64,000 bases of DNA from Lepus europaeus (taxonomy: Eukaryota > Chordata > Mammalia > Lagomorpha > Leporidae): NCBI RefSeq assembly GCF_033115175.1, contig NC_084834.1, positions 13,055,294 to 13,119,293 of the forward strand, in the 5' to 3' direction. The notes under the pieces were generated by a model. It ran no database searches. It worked only from the letters and a program-made list of their open reading frames with translations, and had not been told where the DNA came from. Positions 44,947 to 56,572 of this stretch are shown piece after piece. The position numbers and the translations under genes are program-made. The first letter of the stretch is position 1. Every line of letters begins with the position of its first letter.

Positions 44947-46230
44947 AGGAAATGGTGTTTTATTACTATCATCTTTATGCCATTATAAGGCTCAGTTGGA
45001 TTTTTATACAAAAGCCTGAGGCCTGAAAAAAGGATTATATTATATATATGATTTTAGTTTCTTTGTCTCCCTTTAATGGTGACAGGCATACATAGGATTG
45101 AATATTCTAATGTCACATGGCAGCCTCTGGAATGTATACAATATTGCCCATGTATGCACACATAGTTACTGATTTTTTTTTTCACACATACATACTGAGC
45201 TGTTAACTGCAAGTGTTAACAACAAGTAGAAACTAAAATGGTTACATACAAGCAGATAATAACTACAGTTGGAGCATTGACAGGCAAGTAGAGAGTGACC
45301 ACATTCCATTTCTAGGGTAACTTTCTTTTTCTCTGTCTGACCTTGGGGATGCCTCTACCACAATACATTATTACCCCAATGATCTTCAGAGTAGAAATAG
45401 AAACAGGAGATTTCCCAGAGGCGGGAAGGGGCGGTTCCTGAAGGAGGGGTGCCAGAATCCAGGTGCCGAGGGACGGTCTCCAGCATCTGAGGAAGTCCAT
45501 TGCTAAACTCTTCTCTGAACTGCCTTCCCCGGGGTGCACAGTGTGAGAGAGATCAAGCATAGAAGGACAGCACCTTCCATGCCTTTCCCCGCTAAGTAGC
45601 TCCAATGAGCCAGAGTACCAAGAACTTTTGAAAGCACATGTCCACAAACTATCCAGGCAGTAGTGATCAGTACCATTTTGTTGCATTAGAAAATTTTATC
45701 TAGTTTAGTTACAAAAATATCTTGCCATTAACATATTTCTAATTATTTCTAAAAGTTATTAAAGATTCCAATATATGAGCCTCTAAAAAGTTTTTGCAAA
45801 AGTCATCTTTTACAACTAATTTTTAAAAAGTATCATGAAGTCCCACTGCAGTTCTGTCATGTTCTCTTTGGTGGTCTAAATTGTCTGTGGGTTTCTGTCG
45901 CCATCTAGTGGACAATGTACATGTGTGTTCCGACTTGAGAAGATTGGCATGGCCAATGTGACTAAGAGTTATCCATTTGTGCAATGGATTGTAAAGGAAT
46001 GCACGGAATATGAAAATGAAATGAGTAAAAATAGTTCATTTCTAGGCTACTACAAAGGAAAGCAAATTTAAGGTGTTGGATTGCAAACAATGATGATACA
46101 GAGCTAAAGTAAATAAAATCTTCTCTGATCCTGCTAAGGTCCTTCAACTCCACCCTTAATAGCATGTAACACATTAAAAACAACCTTAGCACCATACCAA
46201 TTCAAGTACAGTTGTGACTACAGGAGCAGG
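44947..46230. other. Unassigned sequence
   Basis: No repeat named. A minus-strand open frame of 124 codons (45686-45312) has no recognised motif. At 45415-45540 the DNA is GC-richer than its surroundings. Not called as a gene. Confidence 0.4.
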
Positions 46231-46427
46231 GGTTAGGCCCAGCTGAAGTCAGGAACCCATGGCGATGGCAGGAACCCAAGTACTTCAGCCATCATCAGCT
46301 GCTTTTCAGGCACATTGGCAGGAAGCTTGATCAGAAGTGGAGCAGCTGGATCTCAAACAGGCCCTCTGATGTGGGATGCAAACATCCTATTGGCAGCCTA
46401 TTCTGATGTGCCACAGTTCTTACCCCT
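46231..46427 (-). mobile_element. CSINE fragment (old)
   Basis: Reverse, 5' two-thirds: aacccaagtacttcagccat, tcagaagtggagcagctgg, ending gccacagttcttacccc. Confidence 0.8.
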
Positions 46428-46450
46428 ATTTTGTTTTTCCAAATTTTGTA

Positions 46451-46714
46451 TTTGGTTATTTATTTAAGAGGTGGAGAGGAGAAAGGGAGCTCCTCTCCTC
46501 TGGTTCACTGCTCAAATATCTGGCAACCAGGAACTCAATCCACGTCTCCCCAGTGGGTGGTAGGGACCCAAGTACTTGAGCCATCATCTGCTGCTTCCCA
46601 GGATGTGCAGTAGCCTGAACTAGAGTCAGGAGTAGAACCCAACCTAGAACCCAGGCGTTCTGATATAGAATACTGGCTTCCCAACTGGCATCTTAACTGC
46701 TGTGCCAAATGCCC
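46451..46714 (-). mobile_element. CSINE (old)
   Basis: Reverse: ggttatttatttaagaggtg, ggttcactgctcaaatat, gtacttgagccatcatctgc, ending gctgtgccaaatgccc. Confidence 0.85.
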
Positions 46715-47201
46715 ATTGCTCTATCTGTTGATTTTTATAGAGAAGATCATAATATTTTTAAAAGCCATACTGTTTCCTCTCACGAGCTGTAAATTCTTCT
46801 CTGTGGAGAGCAAGGACATCTAGGAAGCCCTTTGCATTGCATACTGGGGTGATAGTGGTGGTGCTGCTGTTACTTGCGACACCCCTACATGAATGGTCGG
46901 TTGGTTTTCCTGAGCCAGCACTGCCTCCCTGGGTTCCTTTGTGTTTCACTGCTGTGGGTTAACCCTGGAGCCCGAGATCCCAAAGTACAGCTGAACAGAG
47001 ATCAGAATCCTTAGTCACCAAGTCATTGTCTCTTCAATTAATCTTCTTGGGGGACCATGGAGGAGTAAAAGAGAGAGGACAGGAGAGCTGTGGACATAGG
47101 TTTCAACTGGCAGCCAGCTTCCTCACAGAGGGCACAAACCAATCATACTCTCTTTTTTGTCTCTAGATTTGAGGCCTATAGAAAGCATGAATAACCAGAG
47201 G
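46715..47201. other. Intergenic sequence, nothing recognised
   Basis: No gene or named repeat supported. Confidence 0.5.
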
Positions 47202-47549
47202 TTTTTTTTTTTTTTTTTTTTTTGACAGGCAGAGTGGACAGTGAGAGAGAGACAGAGAGAAAGGTCTTCCTTTTGCCGTTGGTTCACCCTCCAATGGCCG
47301 CCGCGGTTGGTGCACTGCGGCCGGCGCACTGCGCTGATCCGATGGCAGGAGCCAGGTGCTTATCCTGGTCTCCCATGGGGTGCAGGGCCCAAGCACTTGG
47401 GCCATCCTCCACTGCACTCCCTGGCCACAGCAGAGAGTTGGCCTGGAAGAGGGGCATCTGGGACAGGACCGGTGCCCCGACCGGGACTAGAACCCGGTGT
47501 GCCGGCGCCACAAGGCGGAGGATTAGCCTAGTGAGCCGCGGCGCCGGCC
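47202..47549 (-). mobile_element. CSINE (full length, young)
   Basis: Reverse with long poly-T, gacaggcagagtggacag, near-consensus body and a gcggcgccggcc end. It appears to have inserted into the A-tail side of the adjoining SINE, so the target duplication is hidden in T runs. Confidence 0.94.
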
Positions 47550-47874
47550 TTTTTTTTTTTTTAATATTTACTTATTTGTTTAAAATGCAGAATTACAGAG
47601 GTCGAGAGAGAGAGAGAGAGAGAGAGATCTGGTTCACTCCCCAAATGGCCGCAACGGCCAGAGCTGGACCAATCTGAAGCCAGGAGCTTGGAGCCTTTAT
47701 GGGTTTCCCACATGGGTGCAAGGGCCCAAGGACTTGGGCCATCTTCTACTGCTTTCCCAGGCCATAGCAGAGAGCTGGATTGGAAGTGGAGCAGCTAGGA
47801 CTCAAACCGGTGCCCATATGAGATGCTGGTACTACAGGCAGCAGCTCTACCCGCTATGCCACAGCACTGGCCCC
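47550..47874 (-). mobile_element. CSINE (older)
   Basis: Reverse: aatatttacttatttg, gagagagagagagag, ccgcaacggccagagctgg, ending ccacagcactggcccc. Confidence 0.94.
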
Positions 47875-49269
47875 TAATCAGAACTTTTTATCTGATACTT
47901 GATTGAAAACTTAAGAATTCTTCAGTGTTCTAGCTAGAGTGCTGCAAAATGCAGTGCTTCATCTTTTTGTGATACGCTAGGTTTAGCTTCAGTTCCAATG
48001 GGCATTATTTGTGCCACTTATCAGTGTGTTCCAGAAGCAATAATTTTGAACAAATAAGGGCTAAACCACTAACATCCCTTTCAACATGTGAAGCAAAAGG
48101 GTCAGTGATGACAAGACAATTGACACCTTCCTGGGATAAAGGAGATCTCAATTAAATTTATAGTCTTCGAGCAAATCACTTGATACCTTAAATGTTCAAC
48201 CATAAAAGCCAAGGACTCAAAGAGAATTTTTGAGGTAGTTTTCTGTCCTTCAGGCAAAAGACTCTTAAGCTATTTTTAATATGACTTTGTTCTGGTTTTG
48301 TTCCTCTCTTGTCATTCGAAATCTGGAAAAAGATTGGAAGGTTAGATTTCACCCAACCTTTTTCATAAATTGAAACCTATTTATATTTTTTGATAAGTGC
48401 CTGAGAATATCAGACCACAGCGCTTTCAATTTGCAAATTCTTGCCCTCTTCTAGAACGTTTTCTGGAATCTCATCAAGGACCAAGTCAATGTCAGATCAT
48501 TTTGGCATGTAGCAACTCATCCATAACATAAAGACCCTATATCTGTTTCATTATCCAGAAAGAACCAGCGAAGAATTTATTCTGTAGGTTCAAGAGACAT
48601 TGTTGAGGCCCCTAGAAAAAGAGGTGCCATCTAGACGTGATGGCAACACACATGTGAAGGTTAGACAACAGCAGTTAGATTCCTGTAGTGGCTGCTTCCT
48701 GGAAGGTGTTATTCCATAGAATCTCTTAAATCCAGCATCTGGAGCTCCAGGAAGGGAACATTTCAAGCTGGATAAAATAACACGTATACCATTTCTTTGA
48801 ACCCTTCAGCCTTCAAGATCCCAACATGTTGACCTCAGTTTCAACACAGCTACTCTTAGTCCTCATTTCATTGCTTTTGGTGCTGCCTGTTGTTGAAGCA
48901 CTAGGAGCTGGAGATGCAATCTCACTCTTGTTAGGAGTGGTTCTCAGTATAACAAGCATTTGAGCTTGCTTGGAGGTGTCTGCAGGAAAGAGAAATGCAC
49001 AGATGTGACTTTCAAGGGCCTCCTGAATCAAACCTTGCCCTGAGATTCTTTGTGCTATTTCAGTTAAGCCTGCGCTTTTGTGTCTGCGAGTTCCAAGAAA
49101 CAGCAAATACGGTAGTTTGACATTTTCAGTTGTTCCCATAAAACAGGAACATAGATATCTGTTACAGTGGAAAAAGAATATTTTCTTTATAGCAAGTAAT
49201 GCATGGAAAAATCCAGCCTGTAACTTGTATCAGCTGGTTTGAAAAGAGGCCAAAGAAGTAGGATAGTTG
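47875..49269. other. Unassigned sequence with possible decayed pseudogene (minus)
   Basis: On the minus strand, short runs look protein-like: DIDLVLDEIPENVLEEGKN at ~48499-48440, and an uninterrupted 108-codon frame at 49139-48813. Stops and frame changes separate them. This could be a decayed processed pseudogene, but I cannot name a parent gene and no poly-A tail or duplication is clear. Confidence 0.3.
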
Positions 49270-49277
49270 AAATTTGC

Positions 49278-49597
49278 GGCCGGCGCCATGGCTCACTAGG
49301 CTAATCCTCCACCTTGTGGCGCCGGCACACCAGGTTCTAGTCCCGGTTGGGGCATTGGATTCTGTCCTGGTTGCCCTTCTTCCAGGCCAGCTCTCTGCTG
49401 TGGCCAGAGAGTACAGTGGAGGATGGCACAAGTGCTTGGGCGCTGCACCCACATGGGAGACTAGGATAAGCACCTGGCTCCTGCCATCGGAAGAGCGCCG
49501 GCCACGGCGGCCATTGGAGGGTGAACCAATGGCAAAAGGAAGACCTTTCTCTCTGTCTCTCTCTCACTGTCCACTCTGCCTGTCAAAAAAAAAAAAA
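49278..49597 (+). mobile_element. CSINE (full length, young)
   Basis: Forward: ggccggcgccatggctcact head and pure A tail. The 8-bp duplication aaatttgc is at 49270-49277 and 49598-49605. Close to consensus, with a small deletion at 49492. Confidence 0.95.
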
Positions 49598-49605
49598 AAT
49601 TTGCA

Positions 49606-50126
49606 TAAATAGTATTTCATGGTTTCAGAATGTCAAAGCGCATGGAACAGGAATCAGAAGGCTCTCTCCCAGAACCCTGGGAGGTTACCACTGTGGGATT
49701 AGAATCCTGCCTGCTAACAGAGGACTCTTTTCTCCACATCTTCATTGGATTTGTGCTTTATCTCCCAGGTTAATATCATACTGGAATATCAAATAGCCAA
49801 AACTGAAACCTTTTACCTCAGGGGAAAAAGAAGTTTAGAAAACATGCCCTGTCGAAAAAAAAAAAAAAAAGAAAAAAGAAAACATGCATTCAATGTGTCT
49901 AATGTTGAAATGTAGAAAAGATGTAATGTTAAGAAAAACTTTGTTAACATCAAAATAGAGGAGATTTATGTAAAAAGAAACTTGTTAACTGAGTAACAAC
50001 CTTGTGATGATAAATACTATGTTAAATATAAGTTTTCAAAAAGATAGCAATTAAAAGCTTATGTAGTTTGTCAAAAATCCAGTTCTCAAAAACATTTGAC
50101 AATTTTTCCAACCTTAAAATCCAGTA
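49606..50126. other. Intergenic sequence, nothing recognised
   Basis: AT-rich with an A run at 49856-49870. Confidence 0.5.
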
Positions 50127-50472
50127 GGGGCTGTGGATCCAGGCAGTGGCGTAGTAGGTAAAGCCACCGCCTGCAGCGCCAGCATCCCATATGGATGCTG
50201 GTTCAAGTCCCGGCTGCTCCACTTCTGATCTGCTCTCTGCTATGCCCTGGGAAAGCCGTAAGAAGATGGCCCAAGTCCTTGGGCCCTGCCCCTGCATGGG
50301 AGACCCAGAAGAGGCTTCTGGCTCCTGGCTTCGGATTGTTGCAGCTCCGGCTACTGAGGTCAATTGGGGAGTAAAACAGATCTCTCACTCTCTCTCTCTC
50401 TCTCTCTGCCTCTCCTTCTCTCTCTGTGTAACTCTGACTTTCAAATAAATAAATAAAACTTTTAAAAAAAAC
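50127..50472 (+). mobile_element. CSINE (full length)
   Basis: Forward: ggggctgtggatccaggcag, ccaccgcctgcagcgccagc, a long TC run, and aataaataaataaaac tail. Confidence 0.93.
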
Positions 50473-50489
50473 CACACATACAGACACAG

Positions 50490-50768
50490 AGGTGGGCATT
50501 TGGCCTAGCAGTTAACCAACCACTTAGGATGTGTGTGTCCCATGTTGTAGTGCCTGGGTTTGAGTCCCAACTCCACTCCCTATTTAGCTTCCTGCTAATG
50601 AGCAGCCTGGGAGGCAGCAGGTGATGGCTCAAGCTCTCTAGGTCCCTGCCACCCATATGGAAAATAGGTGAATTGCTCGCTGCTGTGCTAGCCTTGGCTG
50701 TTATGGGCATTGGGGCAGTAAACCATAGGATGGGAGATCTCACTTTCTCACTCCCCTTCCCTTTCAAA
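50490..50768 (+). mobile_element. CSINE (old)
   Basis: Forward: aggtgggcatttggcctagc, tgggaggcagcaggtgatgg, ggatgggagatctcac, ending ctttcaaa. The following L1 landed in its tail. Confidence 0.9.
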
Positions 50769-50783
50769 TAAATAATCTTTTTT

Positions 50784-51389
50784 TTTTTTCACTTTCAATG
50801 TGATATTTTTTTTAACTTTTATTTAATGACTATAAATTTCCAATGTACAGCTTATGGATTACAATGGCTTCCCCCTCCCATAACTTCCCTCCCACCCGCA
50901 ACCCTCCCCTCTCCTGCTCCCTCTCCCCTTCCATTCGCATAAAGATTCATTTTCAATTCTCTTTATATACAGAAGATCCATTTAGTATAAAGATTTCAAC
51001 AGTTTGCACCCACATAGAAACACAAAGTGAAACATACTGTTTGAGTACTAGTTATAGCATTAAATCACAATGTACAGCACATTAAGGACAGAGATCCCAC
51101 ATCAGGAGCAAGTGCACAGTGGCTCCTGTTGTTGACCCAACAAATTGACACTCTGGTTTATGGCGCCAGTAACCACCCTAGGCTCTTGTCATGAGTTGCC
51201 AAGGCTATGGAAGCCTTCCAAGTTTGCCAACTCTGATCATATTTAGACAAGGTCATAAAAGACAGAGTGAGGATAGTAACCAATGATCCTAAGAGTGGCA
51301 TTTACCAGGTTTGAACAATTATACAGCATTAAGTGGGGAAGAGGACCATCAATAAACACAGGTTGGGAGTAGAGCCATTGGTGGTAGAG
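50784..51389 (-). mobile_element. L1 3' UTR, 5'-truncated, with target duplication
   Basis: Reverse L1 tail: aacttttatttaatgac, C-rich ccctcccataacttccctcc, gttgttgacccaacaaattg. The 15-bp duplication taaataatctttttt is at 50769-50783 and 51390-51404 and includes the tail of the preceding SINE, so the L1 is the younger insertion. Confidence 0.94.
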
Positions 51390-51658
51390 TAAATAATCTT
51401 TTTTAAAATGGAAATGATTGATCTCAGACCACCCATAGCTGAAGTCTGCTGACTATGTTCTAGCACATCCTCCAAGATATTATTCCCATTTTGAGGTTGT
51501 GACACATTATATGATTTGCGCAAGTCAAACAGCTTGGAAGGAACCTGGATTCCAGTCTTTATCAACCTACACACTGCGATATAAAAATTACCACCAAGAC
51601 CTCAAGTTTGTTCCCATCACCTACCCAACCTGTTGTATATATAGAATAAAGTTCATTT

Positions 51659-51974
51659 ATTGGGCCAGCGCCACTGGCACAGTGGGTTAAAGCCTTGGCC
51701 TGAAGCACTGGTATCCCATATGGGTGCTGGATTCTGTCCAGGCTGCTCCACTTCCAACCCAGCTCTCTGCTATGGCCTGGGAAAGCAGTAGAAGATGGCC
51801 CAAGTCCCTGGGTCTCTGCACCTGTGTGGGAGACCTGGAAGAAGCTCCTGGCTTCGGATCAGTGTAGCTCTGGCTGTTGCGGCTATCTGGGGAGTGAAAC
51901 AGAGATGGAAGACCTCTATTTCTTTACCTCTCTCTGTAACTCTGTCTTTCAAATAAATAAAATAGATCTTAAAA
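51659..51974 (+). mobile_element. CSINE (full length)
   Basis: Forward: gggccagcgccactggcaca to aaataaataaaatagatctt and A tail. The 11-bp duplication aaagttcattt is at 51648-51658 and 51975-51985. Confidence 0.94.
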
Positions 51975-52102
51975 AAAGTTCATTTGTCAAACTTTGACAA
52001 AGATAAGCAGATGCTAACGTAAAGAAGTTTAAAATATGCGTCTAACTCTGTGACTTTGGAGAGTTAGCAGAGGTACCCACTGCCTTATGAAAAGCTCACA
52101 GA

Positions 52103-53499
52103 GTTGCCAGGGCTATGGAAGCCTTTAGAGTTCGCTGACTTTGATCTTATTCTGATAGGGTCATAGTCAAAGTGGAAGTTCTCTCCTCCCTTCAGAGAAA
52201 GGCACCTCCTTCTTTGATGGCCCCGTTCTTTCCACTGGGATCTCACTCACAGAGATCTTTCACTTAGGTCTTCTTCTTTTTTTTTTTCTTTTCCATGGTA
52301 TCTTGGCTTTCCATGCCTACAATACTCTCATGGGCTCTTCAGCCAGATCCGAATGCCTTAAGGGCTGATTCTGAGGCCAGAGTGCTATTTAGGACATCTG
52401 CCATTCTATGAGTCTGCTGTGTATCCCGCTTCCCATTTTGGATCTTTCTCTCCCTTTTTGATTCTATCAGTTAGTATTAGTAGACATTAGTCTTGTTTGT
52501 GTGATCCCTTTGACTCTTAGACCTATCAGAGCCATCAATTGTGAACTGAAATTGATCACTTGGACTAGTGAGATGGCATTGGTACATGCCACCTTGATGG
52601 GATTGTATTGGAATTCCCTGGCACATTTCTAACTCCATCATTTGGGGCAAGTCTGATTGAGCATGTCCCAAAATGTACATCTCCTCCCATAAATTTAACA
52701 GGGATCACTTTTCAGTTAAAATTTAAACACCTAAGAATAATTGTGTGTTAATTACAGAGTTCAACCACTAGTACTAGAACAACAACAACAACAAATACTA
52801 AAAAGGATAAAGTATTACATTGTACATCTAGAGTCAGGACAAGAGCTGATCAGGTCACTGTTTCTTATACTAGAGCCTAGGGAGATTACTGACGCCATGA
52901 ACAGGAGTGTCAAATTGTTAAGTCAGCAACAGAAGTCACTGTGTACTTACATCCCATGTGGGATCTGTCCTTAATGTGTTGTCTAATGTGCAGTGATGCT
53001 ATAACTAGTACTGAAACAGTATTTTTACACTTTGTGTTTCTGCGTGGGTACAAACTGATGAGATCTTTACTAATTATATACTGAATCGATCTTCTGTATA
53101 TAAAGATAATTGGAAATGAAAAAAAACCCTGGTGTTAAATTGGAAATTGCATAGAAAATTAATTAATTTAAAAAAAATATTATGTAGGATCTCTGTCTTT
53201 AATGTGCTGTACACTCTTATTTAATGCTATAACTAGTACTCCAACAGTAGTTTTTTTCACTTTGTGTTGCTATATGGGGGCAAACTGTTGAAATCGTTAC
53301 CTAATATATACTAAACTGATCTTCTGTATATAAAGAGAATTGAAAATGAATCATGATGTGATTGGAAGGGGAGAGGGAGCGGGAAAGGGGAGGGTTGTGG
53401 GTGGGAGGGAAGTTTTAGGAGGGGGAAGCCATTGTAACCCATAAGCTGTAGTTTGGAAATTTATATTCATTAAATAAAAGTTTAATAAAAAAAAGAAAA
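52103..53499 (+). mobile_element. L1 3' UTR insertion with inverted 5' part and doubled 3' end
   Basis: One 14-bp duplication (gaaaagctcacaga at 52089-52102 and 53500-53513) brackets three L1 pieces. Bases 52103-52868 are L1 3' UTR on the minus strand. Bases 52869-53130 are 3' UTR on the plus strand from ccta..gggagattactgacgcc to tgtatataaagataattgg. Bases 53180-53499 are a second plus copy of the 3' end, from ggatctctgtctttaatgtg through the G-rich block to attaaataaaagtttaat. The inverted 5' part fits twin priming, a known L1 integration variant. The repeated 3' end is unusual. Confidence 0.8.
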
Positions 53500-53513
53500 G
53501 AAAAGCTCACAGA

Positions 53514-54035
53514 ACAAGTGTGTGTTTTTGCTCCACAGTTTTGCAGTGAGGCTGCTGGTTCCATGCCCAGCTCTGGTAATGCAACAATCTCCTCAGCTAT
53601 GAATTTTCTCCTTCAGGGAATGGAAGATGTCACCAGTGACACCTGATGGTGACCAGAAGCAGGAGGAAGTCTAAGACGATGTTGATGGCTCTGCTGTGTC
53701 TTCTTCCTCTGGCTCAGTCCTGTGTAGTCCAAGAAAAGACATAGCCTCTGCACGGAGCTCCAGGGAAGTGCTGTGTGCTGGGGGCTTAGTGGGACTGCCA
53801 GAGAAAAGGCAGGCTACATCCAGGTGTTCCAGTGGGTGTGATGCACCTAGAGTGTTTGAAGTAATGCCAGTGCTAGAAAACTTCAGCACAGCTCATGGGA
53901 ACTGAAGAGAGTGTGTCCTCTGGACTTGCTTATCTGACATCAATCTTGTGCCATGTTTCACCACAAAGTTTCACCTTTAGAAATAATTCTAGAGCTATCA
54001 CATCAGCTAATGCTCTACTGATACCTTTCTGTAGA
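53514..54035. other. Unassigned sequence
   Basis: Repeat-free by eye, with overlapping open frames on both strands (plus 53696-53905, minus 53889-53671). Neither frame has recognisable motifs. Not called as a gene. Confidence 0.4.
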
Positions 54036-54400
54036 TTTTTTAAACTTTTATTTAGCAAATATAAATTTCCAAAGTACAGCTTATGGATTACAATGGCTTT
54101 TCCCCTTCTGTAACTTCCCTCCCACCTCCCAACTCCCACTCCCTCTCTCATTTCATTCACATCAAGATTCATTTTCAATTCTCTTTATATACAGGAGTTT
54201 AATTTAGTATATATTAAGTAAATATTACAACAGTTTGCACCCACACAGAACATAAAGTGTAAAATACTGCTTGAGTACTAGTTGTAGCATTAATTCACAT
54301 TGAACAACGCATTAAGGACAGAGATCCTACATGAGGAGTAAGTGCACAGTGACTCCTGTTGTTGATTTAACAAATTGACACTCTTGTTTTTGGCATCAAT
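54036..54400 (-). mobile_element. L1 3' UTR, 5'-truncated
   Basis: Reverse: aacttttatttagcaaatat, cttatggattacaatggctt, C-rich block, ctagttgtagcattaattc, up to gacactcttgtttttggc. More diverged than the copy at 50784. No clean duplication seen. Confidence 0.9.
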
Positions 54401-54407
54401 AATTTTT

Positions 54408-54605
54408 TAAAAAGATTTATTTTATTTATTTGAAAGACAGAGTTACAGAGAGAGGTAGAGATAGAGAGAGATACAGGATTTCCATCCGCTGGTTCATTCC
54501 CAGGATGGCCACAACAGCCGGAGCTGAGCCAATCCAAAGTTAGGAGCCAGGAGCTTCTTCCAGGTCTCCCGCATGGGTGCAGGGGCCCATGACTTGGGCC
54601 ATCTT
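54408..54605 (-). mobile_element. CSINE, 5'-truncated
   Basis: Reverse: aaagatttattttatttatt, gagagatacaggatttccat, ending cccatgacttgggccatctt. The head is absent. Confidence 0.9.
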
Positions 54606-54687
54606 GAAAGTAGAGATATTCTAAAAAGAAACCTAGATCAATCAAGCTCAGCATCAACATCCCACTCGTTAATTTTTTAAAAAATTT

Positions 54688-55004
54688 TTTAAAGATTTAT
54701 TTTATTATAAGAAAGAGTTAGAGAGAGAGAGACAGAGAAAGGGAGGTCTTCCATCAGCTAGTTCACTTCCCAAATGGCTGCAATAGCCAGGGCTAAGCCA
54801 AATTGAGAGCCAGGAGCCAGCTTCTTCCTGGTTTCCCATGTGAGTGCATGAGCCCAAGAACTTGGGCTATTTTCTGCTGCTTCCCCAGGCCCACTAGCAG
54901 GGAGCTGGATGGGAAGTGGAGAGGCTGAGACTCAAAACAGTGCCCATATCAGGTGCTGGCACTGTAGACAGCAGCTTAACCTGCTATGCCACAGCACTGG
55001 CCCC
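54688..55004 (-). mobile_element. CSINE (old)
   Basis: Reverse: aaagatttattttattataa, gagagagagagacagag, ccaaatggctgcaatagcc, ending ccacagcactggcccc. Confidence 0.92.
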
Positions 55005-55164
55005 ACTTGCTAATCTTTTACATGTGCTGCTTGTCTCCCTGAAAACCACTTGCGTTTCTGGGATATTTTAGAGTATACAAAAGTTGGTTCCCTTTATGAA
55101 AATGTTGGAAAGAGCAGTAGACCCAGAGTCAGAAGCCTGAGTGGTGTGACTCTCTTACTCAATT

Positions 55165-55495
55165 CAGATGGCTAAAACAAATTCCCATGACTTGAGTAGC
55201 TTATAATCACCAGATTTTATTTCTCACAGTTCTGAAGACTGTGCAAGACAAAGACATGGCACATTGATTAACTAATGAGAACCAGCCTCCTGGATTGTAG
55301 AAAACTGTCTTTGCACTGGAACCTCACACATCAAGAGGAAGAGGCCTCTCCGTGCTTTCTTCTATAATGATACTAATCCCACAGTACAGCTTTCATGATC
55401 TAATTACTCCCAAATGTCTCAGTTGCTAATTACCTTGGAGGTTAGAATTGCAACATATGAATGTTTTTAGAACACAGGCAGTCTATAGCAACTTC
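55165..55495 (-). mobile_element. MaLR/MLT1-like LTR remnant
   Basis: Minus-strand LTR-like sequence with the shared phrases ttatttctcacagttctgaa (plus strand) near one end and acatatgaatg / acacaggcagtctatag near the other. It is similar in layout to 38046-38383. Old, eroded fossil. Confidence 0.55.
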
Positions 55496-55524
55496 CAAGA
55501 GCCAAAAGGTGTCAATATCCTAAA

Positions 55525-55605
55525 TCCACTAACAAATGAATAGACAAACACATTGCGTATACTCATTTAATGGAGCATTACTCAGCCTTCAAAAACTTAT
55601 GTAAA
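55525..55605 (+). mobile_element. Old L1 ORF2 fragment
   Basis: Sense fragment aatgaatagacaaacac ... aatggagcattactcagcct, the 'TMEYYAAIK' region of L1 ORF2 in decayed form. It is cut by the next SINE. Confidence 0.6.
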
Positions 55606-55899
55606 GGGGCAAGTATTGTGGCACTTATCCAAAGAGGCCAGTGGATTGAGTTGCTGCCTGACACCCACATCACACATGAGCACAGGTGCAAGTCCCAGTA
55701 GCTCTGCTTCTGACCCAGCTTCCTGTTAATATGACTGGAAAAGCAAAGGAAGATAGACCAAATGCATGGGTCCCCTTACACCATGTGGATGTCCCAGCTT
55801 CAGTGTGGCCCAGTCCTGGCTACTATGGCATTTTTGGAGAGTAAACCAATGGATGGAAGCTCTCTCCCTTTCTCTTGGTCACTCTTTTAAATAATCTTA
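55601..55899 (+). mobile_element. CSINE (old)
   Basis: Forward: ggggcaagtattgtggcact, gcaagtcccagtagctctgc, ggagagtaaaccaatggatg, CT tract. A 10-bp duplication aaaaacttat at 55591-55600 and 55900-55909 is visible despite its age. Confidence 0.88.
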
Positions 55900-55909
55900 A
55901 AAAACTTAT

Positions 55910-56572
55910 CCAAGAATTAATAAGCCTTGAGAAAATGAAAAACAGTTAACATTATTCTCAAATAATTTTTAGGGCTGAGATATTTGATATCACCCATGGG
56001 ATAACTTGGTGAGCTATTTTATTATTACTGTTTTCATTTATTTACTTTCTAGGGGCCAGAATGTTCACATCCCTCAAAGACAGGGTACAACCTGCCTCTG
56101 CAATGCCAGAAGCACCCAATTTCCCCCACTTTTACTCCATGTTTTGGAGACTTTTTGTTAAAGGCCTTCATGCCATCATTGGCCTCATTTCAACATATTT
56201 TTGTAACAAGTAAAAATGTTTACTTTACTCTGATCATATTTTAAGTCAATTGTTTCCTGCTGATACGAAGAGGTATCTTGAACTTATCATTAATTTGCTT
56301 TCCTATCACATTTTCTGATGGGTTGCTTTTAGTAGAGTTTTCAGCAAAGTTCAAACTATCTAGAATTTAGAATCTTATGAAACTGAAATATTTTCTGCCT
56401 TTTTGTTTTCCCTCTCATTAATGTCCTTGATGTTCATTTGTCTGATTGCCAGTTATAGAAATCAAATAAAATTATCTTTGTACAAGTAATAATAACCAAG
56501 AAGAAGATAACAGGGTAACCAACAGATTTGAATTTTGGAGCATAGATAAGTAATGATTTAAAAACTAGCAAC
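55910..56572. other. AT-rich intergenic sequence
   Basis: Nothing recognised. Confidence 0.5.

Noticed and set aside
45312-45686. Minus-strand 124-codon open frame in repeat-poor DNA
   Set aside because: No motif recognised, no conserved neighbours, and no splice or promoter context. Left inside an unassigned stretch.
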